From Lota lota (lineage: Eukaryota; Chordata; Actinopteri; Gadiformes; Lotidae), in contig JACYXH010000216.1 in assembly GCA_026745465.1 (NCBI GenBank), positions 7,037,501 to 7,101,500 on the forward strand: a DNA stretch of 64,000 nt. The letters are read 5' to 3'. Shown in pieces: positions 25,181 through 36,959 of the stretch. Numbering within the stretch: position 1 is the first letter of the stretch; every line of letters begins with the position of its first letter. The position numbers were made by a program, and so were the translations under genes. The notes beneath the pieces were generated by a model. That model ran no database searches. It was not told the DNA's origin and saw only the letters and a list, made by a program, of their open reading frames with translations.

Positions 25181-28100
25181 CTATCTCTCATGAGTCATCC
25201 CTGAGTTCCCCACGCCGCCTGGCACTACGGGGAACTTGTCCTTGGCCGCGGGAGTTCGCCTGGCTCTTCCACGGTGGGGGGAAGCTCTGGGGAGTCCCTC
25301 TAGTATACGCATATCGCTCTCCAGCCTCTCCCTTCTCTGTGCTCCCTCATTCATCACGCTGGCAGAGAAGTCCCGCTGGTTGAGGAAGGCGATGGTCTCG
25401 TCGTGTCTGCGGCTCACGTAGCCCTTCAGAACGGCGTTGTAGGGGTTAGAAGCAGCGTCCACGTCGGGATCTTCCCATTGGTGCTTGAATTCCATGCGGG
25501 TGATGACGGGCAAGAGGAACTGCTTCCCGCCGGTACATACCTGGTCCCCGCACGCTGAGCCCAAGGCCTCTGAGACCAGACGGGGAGGCAGAGGGACCAG
25601 GTCGCAGCCGGTACGCCTGTCCACATACTCGCAGAACGTTTTCCGAACCAGCGCCACGTCCTGCAGAGATTGGCTCCTCCGCGCTTCTAGATCTGTGACT
25701 ATTCGCTCGGGGTAGGTATGTCCAAAAGCCACACCTATGTTTGGAAAAACAAACAACACACAAAGCACGGATATTTAAGCGCCACACCGATCAAAGCAAT
25801 CCAATTGTCATTTTGGTCCGGTTGGTTTTAACCATTGGAGGGGTAGCCGACCTGCACGCCGCAGCATGGAGGCGGGGCATTGCCAGGGTTTGTGGATGAT
25901 GTCATCAGGCAGCGCTGCAAGTTCAGGACACCATTTCCTGACAAAACTGCCACAGGGGTCACAGGTCAAGGCTGCATCGACCGGGTGCATCACAAAGTTC
26001 CAATGGTCCAGTCCACACATCCCCCCGTTCTGCCACATCATGGCATCGATCGCCACGTCTGCATCCACCAAAGTGTCCTGCACATACAGCAAGTCACGTT
26101 ATTTGTCTTTTAGCCCTCTGTCACAGTTACAGTCTCAAAGGGTTTCACAGGCTCGCATTACTCTGTATTCTCTAATGCTAACCCCTCAACTGAGTAAACC
26201 TTGAGAAGGATCCCTTGTTCTAGGGGTGCAACAAAGACACCACGGCTGTGTTCATATTGGTCCACTTGTGCCATGTATAGTGCACTACTTAGGGTGTCAC
26301 CATTTTGCAGTGTTGTCTGATGTGTGTGACTGTACAAATCTGGTTCCCCACACAGTGCACTACTTAATACCCATTATGCACTGTAAAAAAAAAAAAAGGC
26401 ATACACCTAATGAACACTTATTTCCCAACTACGTATATCCCGTGATACATAGGGTTTTTCAGTGCTATTGGATCCATCCAATAGAGATGGCTCTGCACAC
26501 TGGTTATTTATGCAAATGAGCTGTCACAGTGACCTAATACAAGTCGGCTTGTTTATGCGACCAATACACGGCACGCCCATGGATTTACGGCGCATAATTA
26601 TTGTCCAACGTTTCCATATACCTATTCGCTAAATAGTGTACTATGTAGTGTTAACTATATAGGGCATAGTGAACGAGGGAACAAGTGCCCCAATTCGAAC
26701 ATAAACCAAACGGCTAGATAAACGTATCTGCGTTTGAGAGGGAGAGATAGAGAGAGAGAGAGAGAGTGCCCTACCTGGAACCAGCGGTAGCCCTCTTGCC
26801 AGGGCAGATGCAGGTAAGCTATGAGGAAGGACGCAACCACATGTCTCATGTAGTTGTTTGTCCAGCCGGTCAGCCACAGCTGCCTCATGGCCGCGTCCAC
26901 CAGGGGGTAGCCTGTTCTGCCACGCTGCCACGCCTTCAGGTGGTCACCATCAATGCTCCACCTGAGAGCCTGTGGGGGAGAGGCCAAGGAGCACACACTG
27001 GTGGTCAACCTGAGAACCACACTTCAATATGATATCACTTCTGTTGGCTTTATAGCAGCAAAAAAGGACAGTGCATCAAACAATAAAAGGATACAAATAA
27101 CTATAACAATACAAATGATTATAACTACAACAATATACAAACCTATGTATACAATAATTTTTATAAACTAAAACAATACAAAATCGATTTGGAAAATATG
27201 TATTTGGATGTTTTTACATGATCATCAGAAGATGAACAATTTTCTGATGTAAGAATTTTCATGTAGTGTCTTGGTAATGATTGATTTTATGTACAATACA
27301 TACAAGCGGGTTATAACATTGAGCACTATCTAGTGTGTCTTCTACCGGTCCCTACCTTGTACGCCGGTCGCAGGGACTCCCAGGGAAGGTCAGGGAACAG
27401 TGTTAGCTGCCAGTAAGCCAGATCCCTCCAGGCCAGTTTGCGCTGGAACTTTGGGGGTCTGCACCTTGCCCTTTTGGCATCCCATAATAACCAGCGTGGA
27501 CTGATCTGCCCCCAGTGGAGGTAGGGAGACAGATAACTGGTGTTGGGGGAATCTGCCCGTCCTGACTCTTTCTCATACCTGTACACACCTAGGGAAACAA
27601 CTATTTTTAGATGTGGGAAATGTATGTGACTAAAAACCATGTATTTGTATGTAATTGGATATCTCCCTTCCATTTTATTATGTTTTTTCCCCCTGTTTAC
27701 CATCACCTCATTAGAGCAACGGGGTACACAGCTGTCATCAATGAGGTCTGACTGCAGTGGTTCTCAGTTCTAAAGTTGGAGTCAACATCTTTTGTCGTCT
27801 CAGAAAATCCTCAGGTTTCTATACTGTTTTATTGTGGGCTTATTTAATTATTTATATTGTTTTTGCTAGACCTAGTGGGCGGTCATTGTGTTCCATGGTC
27901 CCCCTTTGGAACTGGTCAGGCCATAGGTCGTAGTGTGCCGTTTGTGTTTGTCAGTGGGTTTTGTTGTTAATTTCCTCTCACTCAATACGTTAACATGTAT
28001 AACACAGGAAACATGGTAGTACCCTGCTTACTACCATAACCAGGTTTCCTAATTGCCATGTAAACACTGAAGCCCAAGGAAGTAACCTGAACAGTGTTTA

Positions 28101-30680
28101 CACATTCAAGACCTACGATGGCACGCAGTTCAACGCACTTTTGCATGTAAACTTACTGATCGAGCATCCCCTTCTGAATTCTGTGTGGGAACGTAAGGGT
28201 AGTATTTAAGAAGAAAACATCTCACCATCTTGGAGAAAGGCCTCTAAACGTGCGTGAGCACCTCGCTCGCTGAAATCCCATGAAGTACGGATGTTGGCCG
28301 CCCAGTCAATCTGTATACACAATACATACACATGTATTAGTCTAATGCCAATACAAGTTGTTAGTTACTGTTGGTTACAACACCGCCATGGTTACTGACC
28401 ACAGTGCCATCCTTCCTGCGAGGCATGCACGCCAGACCAAGCGCATCAAGGGGGGCACCCGGGGGCCAGTGGGAAGGGGTCGGTATGGAAATGGGAGGGT
28501 CAAGGGGAACGCCTAACCCGGTGCCTGGGTTCTGCTTGCAGCAACTGATGAAGTGAGACACTGAACCAATGCCTGAACACACACAAAGAAATGCTTAGGC
28601 GAGTCTAACCTTGGCTGTGTGGTGCTAGCAGCAACATTGAGTACATGAACAGATAAAGAAATCCGCTGTAGCAACACTAGCATGACCATTGGGCTTATAG
28701 CATCACCATCCGAACCAAATTAACCAACCAAATTAACTTTTTACCTACCAGAGTGGAAACATCTGCTTGCCAAGCAATTGTTTTCATATGTAACCCTGAA
28801 TTTGTATTGCCTGCCAGATGGTCAAATCTATCCACGCTTGGCTGATGGCAGGTGTTCATTTTGGATCCTGATCACCATTGAGCTTAGCTTGTGACTGGGT
28901 TTAGAACTACATCAATGGGTTGCTCACAGTAGCTTCAGGGCTTACCTCTTAGCCCGACTCCTTCGGTGCTGACTGAGTGAGGGTCTCGGAGACAGTAAGA
29001 GTGGACCATCCGGCACGCCACGTTGGCTTGCTTCAGCCCGGCCACCGCCTGCTCGTCCCTCTCCTTCAGCCAGGGCTCGTAGAGGGCAGTGGCCAGCACC
29101 GTCCTGGCTCCCGTCACCTCCACCAGGCCCAACAGGGCCTGCAGAGAAGTCCCAGAGTCTGCCTTCAGGAAGACCAGGTGACTGCCTATACGCTCCAGGG
29201 CCACCTGGAGACATGCTAGGGCCTGATGGAGCCAATACTTACCTGTGAGATCAGAGTGGAATCATCCATTTACTTCATTTTCACTATTAACATTCAACTA
29301 CAGCGATCCCCGACAGACGCTCCAACAGTTCTACACATTTATTACTAAATACATACTTATTATTATACATATACATATGAAACGTACATGCCCCTCCAAT
29401 TGCCATGGTAACCCCTGGCCCCTCCTCCTCGGCTGGGTTCCATATGAAAACGGGGATGACCGGCGCGCCGACCTCCAACGAGCCAATCAGAGCCGGGTTG
29501 TCGTGGAGTCTCAGGTCCCGACGGAGCCACAGCAGGACAGGAGGCGTTGCTGAGGGTGAGCGAAACAACCCGACCACCACACGCTGGCCACACCCCTTTC
29601 GTCGCTGCCGCCGGTTTTTGGAGCGTTTGGGCTTCTGCGATTGCTCAGAGCAGGTTCCCTCCTTGTCCAATGGGTCGTCGACCTCGTCATTAACGTCATC
29701 CTCATGGTTGTTACTTTTGTGGAAGGTGGGAGACGCAAGGTGACTGGAGATGCACTGTTTGTGTCTATTTGTCTGCGACGTGGATGAGTGTGTCCGTGTG
29801 GTTGTGGGAAGCAGGGTAAGGTCTCTGGAGGTGTGTGTAAGTGGGGAGCTAGACGGTTCCCCAGACCCTGTCTTTAGTAGGTTTTTGCTGGGTCTGCTTA
29901 GTCTCCCACCTGCTGCTGATGAATGTGCATAGCGGAAACCAGGGACAGTGGTGGTTTTAGACTTGGTGGCACCACACGGAATTGAACCTCCAACCTTGCT
30001 TTGGTACCCTCCCTGCAGTACGGGAGGTCTGGACTCATGGCTGCAAGCGGGCTTCTCCTGGGTCTTTACATCAAGTAGAGAGAGTGCCAAAGCAACTTCT
30101 AGTTCATCTTCTTCCTCCTGTTGGTCAACAACACAGAAGACAGACAATTCTCATAGCAAACCGTGTCAATATTCAGGAAATACAGAACTAAGGATTAGCC
30201 AAATATGTAAAACATGCTTATGTACACACACTACTACATACATTACTCCAAAAATGTTCTATATTTTTTACTTTGGTGTGTAGATGGCTGACGCACACCC
30301 TTATTTGCATATTAAGGTCGAACGACGATAGTAAACATAACACGTCTCCACCCATCGGGATAGGAGCAATTTATAATACAACTTGTAACCTGTAGGGAAA
30401 AACTGTCGGGTCAGTGACATGCAAACACGCACACAGGCAGCCGAATACCGTAGACACTTACTTTTGAGAAGTATTCCACATAAATTGAGATGAGCGTGGA
30501 GTGTAGAGAGGGGTCCACAGTGGCCAGAGGTTGAATGAGGGATGGAAAGACCGAACGGGTTTCGCTGTGTCCCATGGCAGATACACAAATACCGAAGAAG
30601 CCTGCCGGATCCTCTCCACCTAACACCAGTTTTTCTAACGTGTTACTTAAAAAGGTTATGTTATCGGCAGCACCGGCCAT
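25181..30680 (-). CDS. Photolyase/cryptochrome-family protein with a UIM-bearing N-terminal extension
   Basis: Nine exons on minus: 30680-30462, 30117-29388, 29242-28946, 28572-28400, 28310-28226, 27588-27356, 26969-26775, 26077-25852 and 25734-25181 (TAG). All junctions are GT-AG and phases agree, giving 903 residues. Residues 1-73 (exon 1) are an unrecognised domain. Residues 74-89, EEEDELEVALALSLLD, fit a ubiquitin-interacting motif. A Ser/Thr-rich linker ends in a basic NLS-like run near 250. The photolyase alpha/beta domain starts near 273 (LLWLRRDLRLHDNPAL). The FAD-binding domain spans about 475-760, with SYLSPYLHWGQIS (519-531), TGYPLVDAAMRQLW (598-611) and WQNGG (659-663). The Trp triad appears kept as W583, W636 and W659. 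D655 sits where photolyases have Asn and plant cryptochromes have Asp. A tail of about 140 residues follows. It does not read like vertebrate CRY1/2, 6-4 photolyase or CRY-DASH. It probably binds FAD; whether it repairs DNA or signals is open. Confidence 0.9.
26215..26700. mobile_element. Degenerate teleost interspersed repeat in an intron of the photolyase-like gene
   Basis: Two blocks, about 26215-26395 and 26600-26700, contain recurring TAGTGCACTACTTA-like and TAGTGTACTATGTAG-like motifs. Such motifs are common in nonautonomous DNA elements of fish. Ends and target duplications could not be fixed; the family is not assigned. Confidence 0.35.
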
Positions 30681-31560
30681 TGTCCGTTTAACGTTGATGG
30701 TCCCGTCTAGGAAGACGTTTTCATCTTGTAATGAATTAACTGTTGATATAGAACAATGTCACGATCATTGAGTGAGCTCAAGTCAGAAATAGTTGCTGGT
30801 TACCAAACAGCTGATCAAGGGGGTTACACAAGCCACGAGTGAACGTTTTGTAACCGGTCAAGACTCGGGTGTTGTAATACCTCCTTGTCGCCAGTAAGTG
30901 GAGCACAAGTCCCATCAAGATGGGAAGAAAGGAATTGGAACCCATGCAGCTACAGTGATTTTTATTTGAATGTATTCCTAATGATGATAGGAATGATGTC
31001 GTTTTGCATGTGAAGCCCGTTTTCAGAAATGATATTAATAATTTTAACAGTGCTTTACTAATGACTCGTCATAGGATTTAAACGTAATTTACTTTTTGGA
31101 GGATTTGCATAAAACAGATAATGGAATGTGACAGCATCTTCGGTCCTAAGCACACTTCATAAACTCCGTGTCGAGTAGATAGTAATCATCCTAGCATCCT
31201 GCACAGGGAAAAATCTATTGTAATAATTTTACCTCAACATATAATTACAAAATACACATGACGGTAATCTTTATAATGCTGTCTGAAAAGTAAGTGTTGT
31301 ATATAAGTCATGATGTGACGATAGCTGTGGTACGCGGGTAGAATGGAGGGTGGAGAAAGAAAGGTAGAGTGAGAGAGAGCGAGAGAGAGAGGGAATCAAT
31401 AGTGTTTAGACAGAGAAGTGGAGTCTAAGTGTGTGATCAATAGAGAGCAGAGAGGAGAGATTAGCTGCTTTTCTCTCTCAAACTAACGCTGACAAATTGG
31501 TGAATTGGTGTATCGGCCCTTGGGCTAAATGGATTGACCTGCTGTTTCCATGTTCTACCG
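30681..31560. other. Upstream flank of the photolyase-like gene
   Basis: This stretch holds no reading frame I can support. It should contain the 5' UTR and promoter of the minus-strand photolyase-like gene. I see no TATA box and no clear D-box or E-box cluster of the kind found in light-induced fish repair genes. Confidence 0.3.
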
Positions 31561-32396
31561 TGTACTGTCAATAAAGATCGGTGTTCAACGTGGCTCTCAA
31601 TGAAGGGTGTGAGTGAGGCAAAGCCACGCGGGGAGGGAGAGAAAAATGAGGAAGAAAAATGGAGGAAGTATAGGAAGCTATGTTGCAGCGATGTTGCAGG
31701 CAGGCAGGCAGGCTGCTTCTCAGGTGGTCAGAGTTGTGTGTTTGTTTGTCCAAAACACCACCACAGCCAGCGATGTCTCATTAACACGCACGTGCGCTGT
31801 AACGGCAGCCTCGTGCACGGCGTTATGAAAAAAAAACATAATAACATCTCGAGCAAAATGAATGGAAAGACAGATTAAAAACTAAGTGGGAAGAAACGGG
31901 GCGCTGCTATAGCTATTTGCAACTCATAAATCATTCTGACACGCCCACGCACATATAGACACGGCATATGCTCACACACTTGCGTGGACACACACACGTA
32001 CACACGCTTGCATAAACACGCACACATATATGCACACACACGCACACGTACTGTAATTAACCACAGGCTATTTACTGGCTCCTGCTGTAAATTAGACATG
32101 CAGACAGAGTTATTACATTAGGGGGATCTGCCATGCAGAATACCAACAGAAGAGGTGGGGGGAGTGTGTGCACAACAACCACCTCCTTCTAACACAAACA
32201 AAATATAACACACATACACCCACAAACACACACGCACTGAAACACGGAAAAGACACACGGAAAAACAAGAAAGAAGAAAGAAGATATAGGAGGAATCATA
32301 GTGTTACGCCACCAATGAAAAGGAAGCTCCTTCCGAGAGAATAGGGGCCCCCAGCTCTTTGTTCCCTGCTGCATTTCATTATCTGTAACACCAGCC

Positions 32397-32397
<1 letters not shown>

Positions 32398-32465
<68 letters not shown>
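32398..32465. repeat. CA microsatellite
   Basis: About 33 CA units. Confidence 0.9.
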
Positions 32466-32472
<7 letters not shown>

Positions 32473-33033
32473 CACCCACACTTGCACCTCCCCCTTCCCT
32501 AAAGCTGTCTGCCTGTGCTCCTCCTGACTCGCAGCAGCAGAGGAGGAGAGGGGAGGAAATAAAGACATTGTCACTGCCACCGCTACTCCCTCATGGCCGC
32601 CATGTATGCACTGAAGCGGGATTTTAAGACGCTGTCAGACTTGCCACCTACCCCCTCGGGCTTGAGTTTCACGGGCTGGCCTGGGGAGCGGTAGGGACCG
32701 GTCACTCGGACTGGATGGGAAGCAGGGTAGCCTCCCCTCACATTCAGTGTCGAGCCGAATATTAGAGAATGAGTTGAGTTGAATGAGGCAAATATTGAGC
32801 TGTTGTCTTCAGTGGCTGGCCGTTTTTATACTGCATTGTTTGACCAGTGTGTGTGTGTGGGTGTGGTTGTGGGTGTGGGTGTGTGGTTCCGTCCTCTGGC
32901 TTCCGTCTGCCTCTCTCTCGTTCGGCCCTCTCCGTTCCTCTCTGTTTTCCCACGGTGATCGATAGCTCATTACAATCATTGACTGTGGCTCATCAGCACC
33001 TGTTTAGTCCAGAGACAGAGTGGGAGAGCGGGA

Positions 33034-33074
<41 letters not shown>

Positions 33075-34386
33075 AAAGAGAGTGAGATAGAGAGAGAGAG
33101 TGTGTTCTAGTGTCTATTTGTGCGATTAGATGGTATTGATAGATTAGCCTGAATCGGTCTGAAATCACAGATTCCGATTCAATGTCGCACGCTCCCCCCA
33201 CCCCACAGCCATTCGTTGTTTGTATTATGGGGCTACATCTTACTATGCACCTCACGTGGCGGTCGTGGTTTGTTGCTATGGTGATTGCCAGGGGAGCCAG
33301 AGTATTATAGGTGTTTATCCTAGACAGGAGGATGGCTGCTCACCGTCTACCACCACGCCACCCTCTAGATATACCCCCTCTGTAGGATCACCACCAACAG
33401 ATAGACAAAGGGAAATCACACACACACACACACGCACACACACACATACATACACACATATACATAAACATAAACACACACATACACATAGACACACGTA
33501 CACATAGACATACACACATACATACATACACACATACACACATACACACACACACCAAACACCAAACACACACCAAACACACACAAAGACACACACAGGG
33601 TGTGTAGCAATGTGTGTGGATGGTAGATTATATTTATGGAAGAAAGACCTTGTTCAAACACTCCGTTGTGGGTTTAGTACACCACCACTGCAAAAGCGTT
33701 TTAGGGTGAGCGACCACTAAAAATGGAAGAAATCAAAGAGAGAGAGGGACAGAGAGAGAGGGAGAGCATTGAGGGAGTCCATTGGAGAGAATGGTTAAAA
33801 GCACAGACAAGAACAGTAAAATGGGGCAGACATGAAATAAAAGGTCAAAATACGACCAAAGAAAACCCCCCTGTGGTTTCATTCAGTGGATGTGGGAGGT
33901 ATAGCGAAGAGGGGGTAAAACAGTGTAAGAGAGTGAGGGTTTAAGGAACAAGAGATATAAATAGAGTGAATTCAATGGAGGAGTGAAAAGAGAACAGGTC
34001 CCCCCTCTCCATGCATAAATTACACACGCCATTTACATATTCATTATATGTTGTGTACTAATGAGAGTGTTTGCTTAATAGCTCCATCACCACTGGCAGC
34101 TTTTGTTTGATTAAAAATATTTTTTTAGAAGAAGATGAAGGAAAAAAAACAGCACTTGGTAATCTCATTAAGTGGGGTGAGGGAGACGGTGTCCACTGCA
34201 TTTTATATTTATGGAGGAGCACATTAACCAAATGGTTGTACCTGAGCGTATAAACCTGCGTATGAGGCTGCTGCTGTAGATGTGGAGTCAAGGGCCCCCG
34301 TTGAGGGGGGAGGGGGGGGGGGGGGGGGGGGGGGGGGGTAATGGTTGATTAAAGCACAATGGAAGATTTCTACAAACTCCAGGTCT

Positions 34387-34500
<114 letters not shown>

Positions 34501-34879
34501 CCTGTCTCTGTGGAGTAACTGCAGAGCCTCATTAATTAACTATAGTTGAATCGCACACACAGCGCTCCTTCAGGTGCTAACCGTCTCACCAATGACAGCC
34601 CCCCCGCCCACCGCCAGTGGTGCTGGTCCGCACACACACCAAAAAAAAACAATGCGCGTATAAACATCGCCCCAAAGAAAAACGTCCCCCGCATTAGACC
34701 ACAACGTGTGTACACAACTGTAACATAAAGTGAATGACTGAGATGTGCTAATAAGCGAGAGAGAGAGAGAGAGAGAGAGAGGGCGAGCGGGGTAGATAGA
34801 TGAAGCGTTGGGGGGGGGGGGGGGGGGGGGGGGGGGAAGGGCAGGCGGGCGACGGAAGGCTGATCTGCGAATAAGAACG

Positions 34880-36153
34880 ATGGCTGTGGCAGGTTGGCAC
34901 GGTGCCATCCAGTCAGGACGTGAGCAGGGGCGGGCATGGGCACAGGGGGCGAGGGGGAGGATAAGACTGGAGGAGGCACACGCAGCCCCGCCAAACTGCC
35001 AGCCCGGTGCCACCCTGGTGCCACACACCGGCAGGCTCCAGCGGGCGGGCGCGAGCAGGCGACAGCGCCAGGGAAAAAGGCACCGGAGGGGGGGGGGGGG
35101 GGCAACGGCGGAGAACCCGAACAGGAGTCGGATGTGCCGGGCGAAAGGCGACGAGGAGGTGAAGACGGAGCGGAAGTTTGTAGCGTGGCGCGGCATGGCG
35201 TGGTGTGGCGCGGCGGGGCGTGTGGAGACCGTGGCGATACAGGATTTTTTTTAAACGATCACATTGTTGGCATCACAACAATGCCAACGGGACACGTCGG
35301 CGATGGCCATTTATCACAGGGAGGAGAGCTCCTGTTTGTTTGTTTGGACCACCCCCCACCTCCCACCACCTTCCATGTTACCCCACCATGGGTGCCAGCT
35401 GGTGGGCGCCGTGCCAGCCCCCGACGCCAGGGCGAGCCAGCAGCCAAACAAAGTGGCGCGTGGAGGCACACGCCGTACCAAGACAAGGGCACTCACCTCG
35501 GAGGATTTGTGGCTAATCGCTGTTCGTTGGCATGGACAAAGCCAAGAAGGGGTGCCAAGGGGTAACGGGTGCCAGCGATTCTGTGGTGGCATTTTGTTTG
35601 CAAGATATAATTGCCATCAAGGGCACGCAGAGAATGGTGGCGTTTTGCCAAAGATAAAAAAAACAACAAACATACGGTGAGCGGGAGATGCCTTGGATAT
35701 CTGTGTTGTTTCTCCCTGGTAATAGGATTCCCTCAAGAGGGGGGGGGGGGAAGGAGAAGTGATGGCACGGTGCCAAGGGCAGAGTCACAGGCGCTGCTAG
35801 CTACCAACAGATGCTGAGGAAATGCTTAGTCACCGCAGCCTCCGTAGCAGGAAGTGGGGACGAGAGCCGCCGAGGAAACTGTCATGGAGGTACTGGAGAA
35901 GAAACAACGACGATTTGTCGGTGACCACCTGCCGTGAGTGCCAACCTGCCGCGCGTCACAAGAGGAACATCTCAGCCGTGCCCCGGGGATCATACCACTT
36001 TGCAAAAGCGCGGAAACGGGAAACAAACAACATGGGAGAGAACGCGGGAGAGAAGAAAGGGGGCAAATGTGGCGTTTCCTATCTGAGAACATTGAAGGGT
36101 TATATGAAGATGATGCTGATGTATGGTAAATCAGGTTTTTCATCTACACACAT

Positions 36154-36195
<42 letters not shown>

Positions 36196-36290
36196 CTTCA
36201 CCTGGGATGTTCTTAAAGGGATATCCCGTCAGACTGCTGCCTGCTGTTAAAGGGGAGGAGCACGTGTTGGCATCACGGTCTCTGGAGTGG
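34880..36290. promoter_or_regulatory. GC-rich block dense in TGCCA/TGGCA (NFI-type) half-sites
   Basis: I count 19 TGCCA or TGGCA pentamers in about 1.4 kb. Roughly three would be expected by chance at even composition. Several form inverted pairs: TGGCACGGTGCCA at 34895-34907 and again at 35763-35775, and GTTGGCAT with ATGCCAAC at 35272-35294. TTGGCA/TGCCAA is the NFI half-site. The block lies between the photolyase-like gene and zfhx2. Open frames here are low-complexity and not supported as genes. Confidence 0.4.
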
Positions 36291-36370
36291 GCGCCTGTGT
36301 TTCCCTTCTGACAGTGGGGGGCTTGGGGTTGGGGTGGGTGGGGGCGGCAGTCGTCAGGGGCGGGCAACTG

Positions 36371-36888
36371 TCTGGGCATCTCATCTGCGACTAATTAACA
36401 GCTACACACTAATTCCAACAGCCGATCAAAATTAGCGATTTAATCGCTCGTCAACGCTTCTACCCCGCACACCCCCTCCCTCCCCTTAATTGTGCCTTCT
36501 ATTTGGACGCGTGCGGATAAGCTGAGGAGCGCTGGATACACCACCCCCACCCCTTCTTCCTCTGCCCCTGTCTGTCTTGCATCCGAGACAGCCAGACACC
36601 AGAGGGATCTTAATTAAGCCCGGGTTCATTCTGCAAATGAGTTTACAATATAAATGACAGCAAAAGGTGGAGCTGGATTCAGAACTGGAATGGAATGGAA
36701 TGGAGGGGTGAGGGACGGATTATGGAAAAGAAGAAAAACATCCATTGTTGTTTATTTGTTTTATGCTGATGCTAGCCAGAGTACAGTATCTCTCTCTGGG
36801 TGTATGGAGAGGGTCTGGCTGATGGGTGATGGGAGGGGTGCAGCATGGTTTGACTCTCACCCTGCTTTCCCCCTACAGGAAACCTATA

Positions 36889-36959
<71 letters not shown>

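Noticed and set aside
25181-30680. Naming the photolyase-like gene cry-dash, cry4 or cry5
   Set aside because: The N-terminal WLRRDLRLHDNP and the DAD..D..WQNGG segments do not read like those families as I know them; no symbol is safe.
34536-35680. Long frames on both strands in the GC-rich block
   Set aside because: Pro/Arg/Gly-rich low-complexity translations of GC-rich DNA, open on both strands at once, with no domain or splice support.
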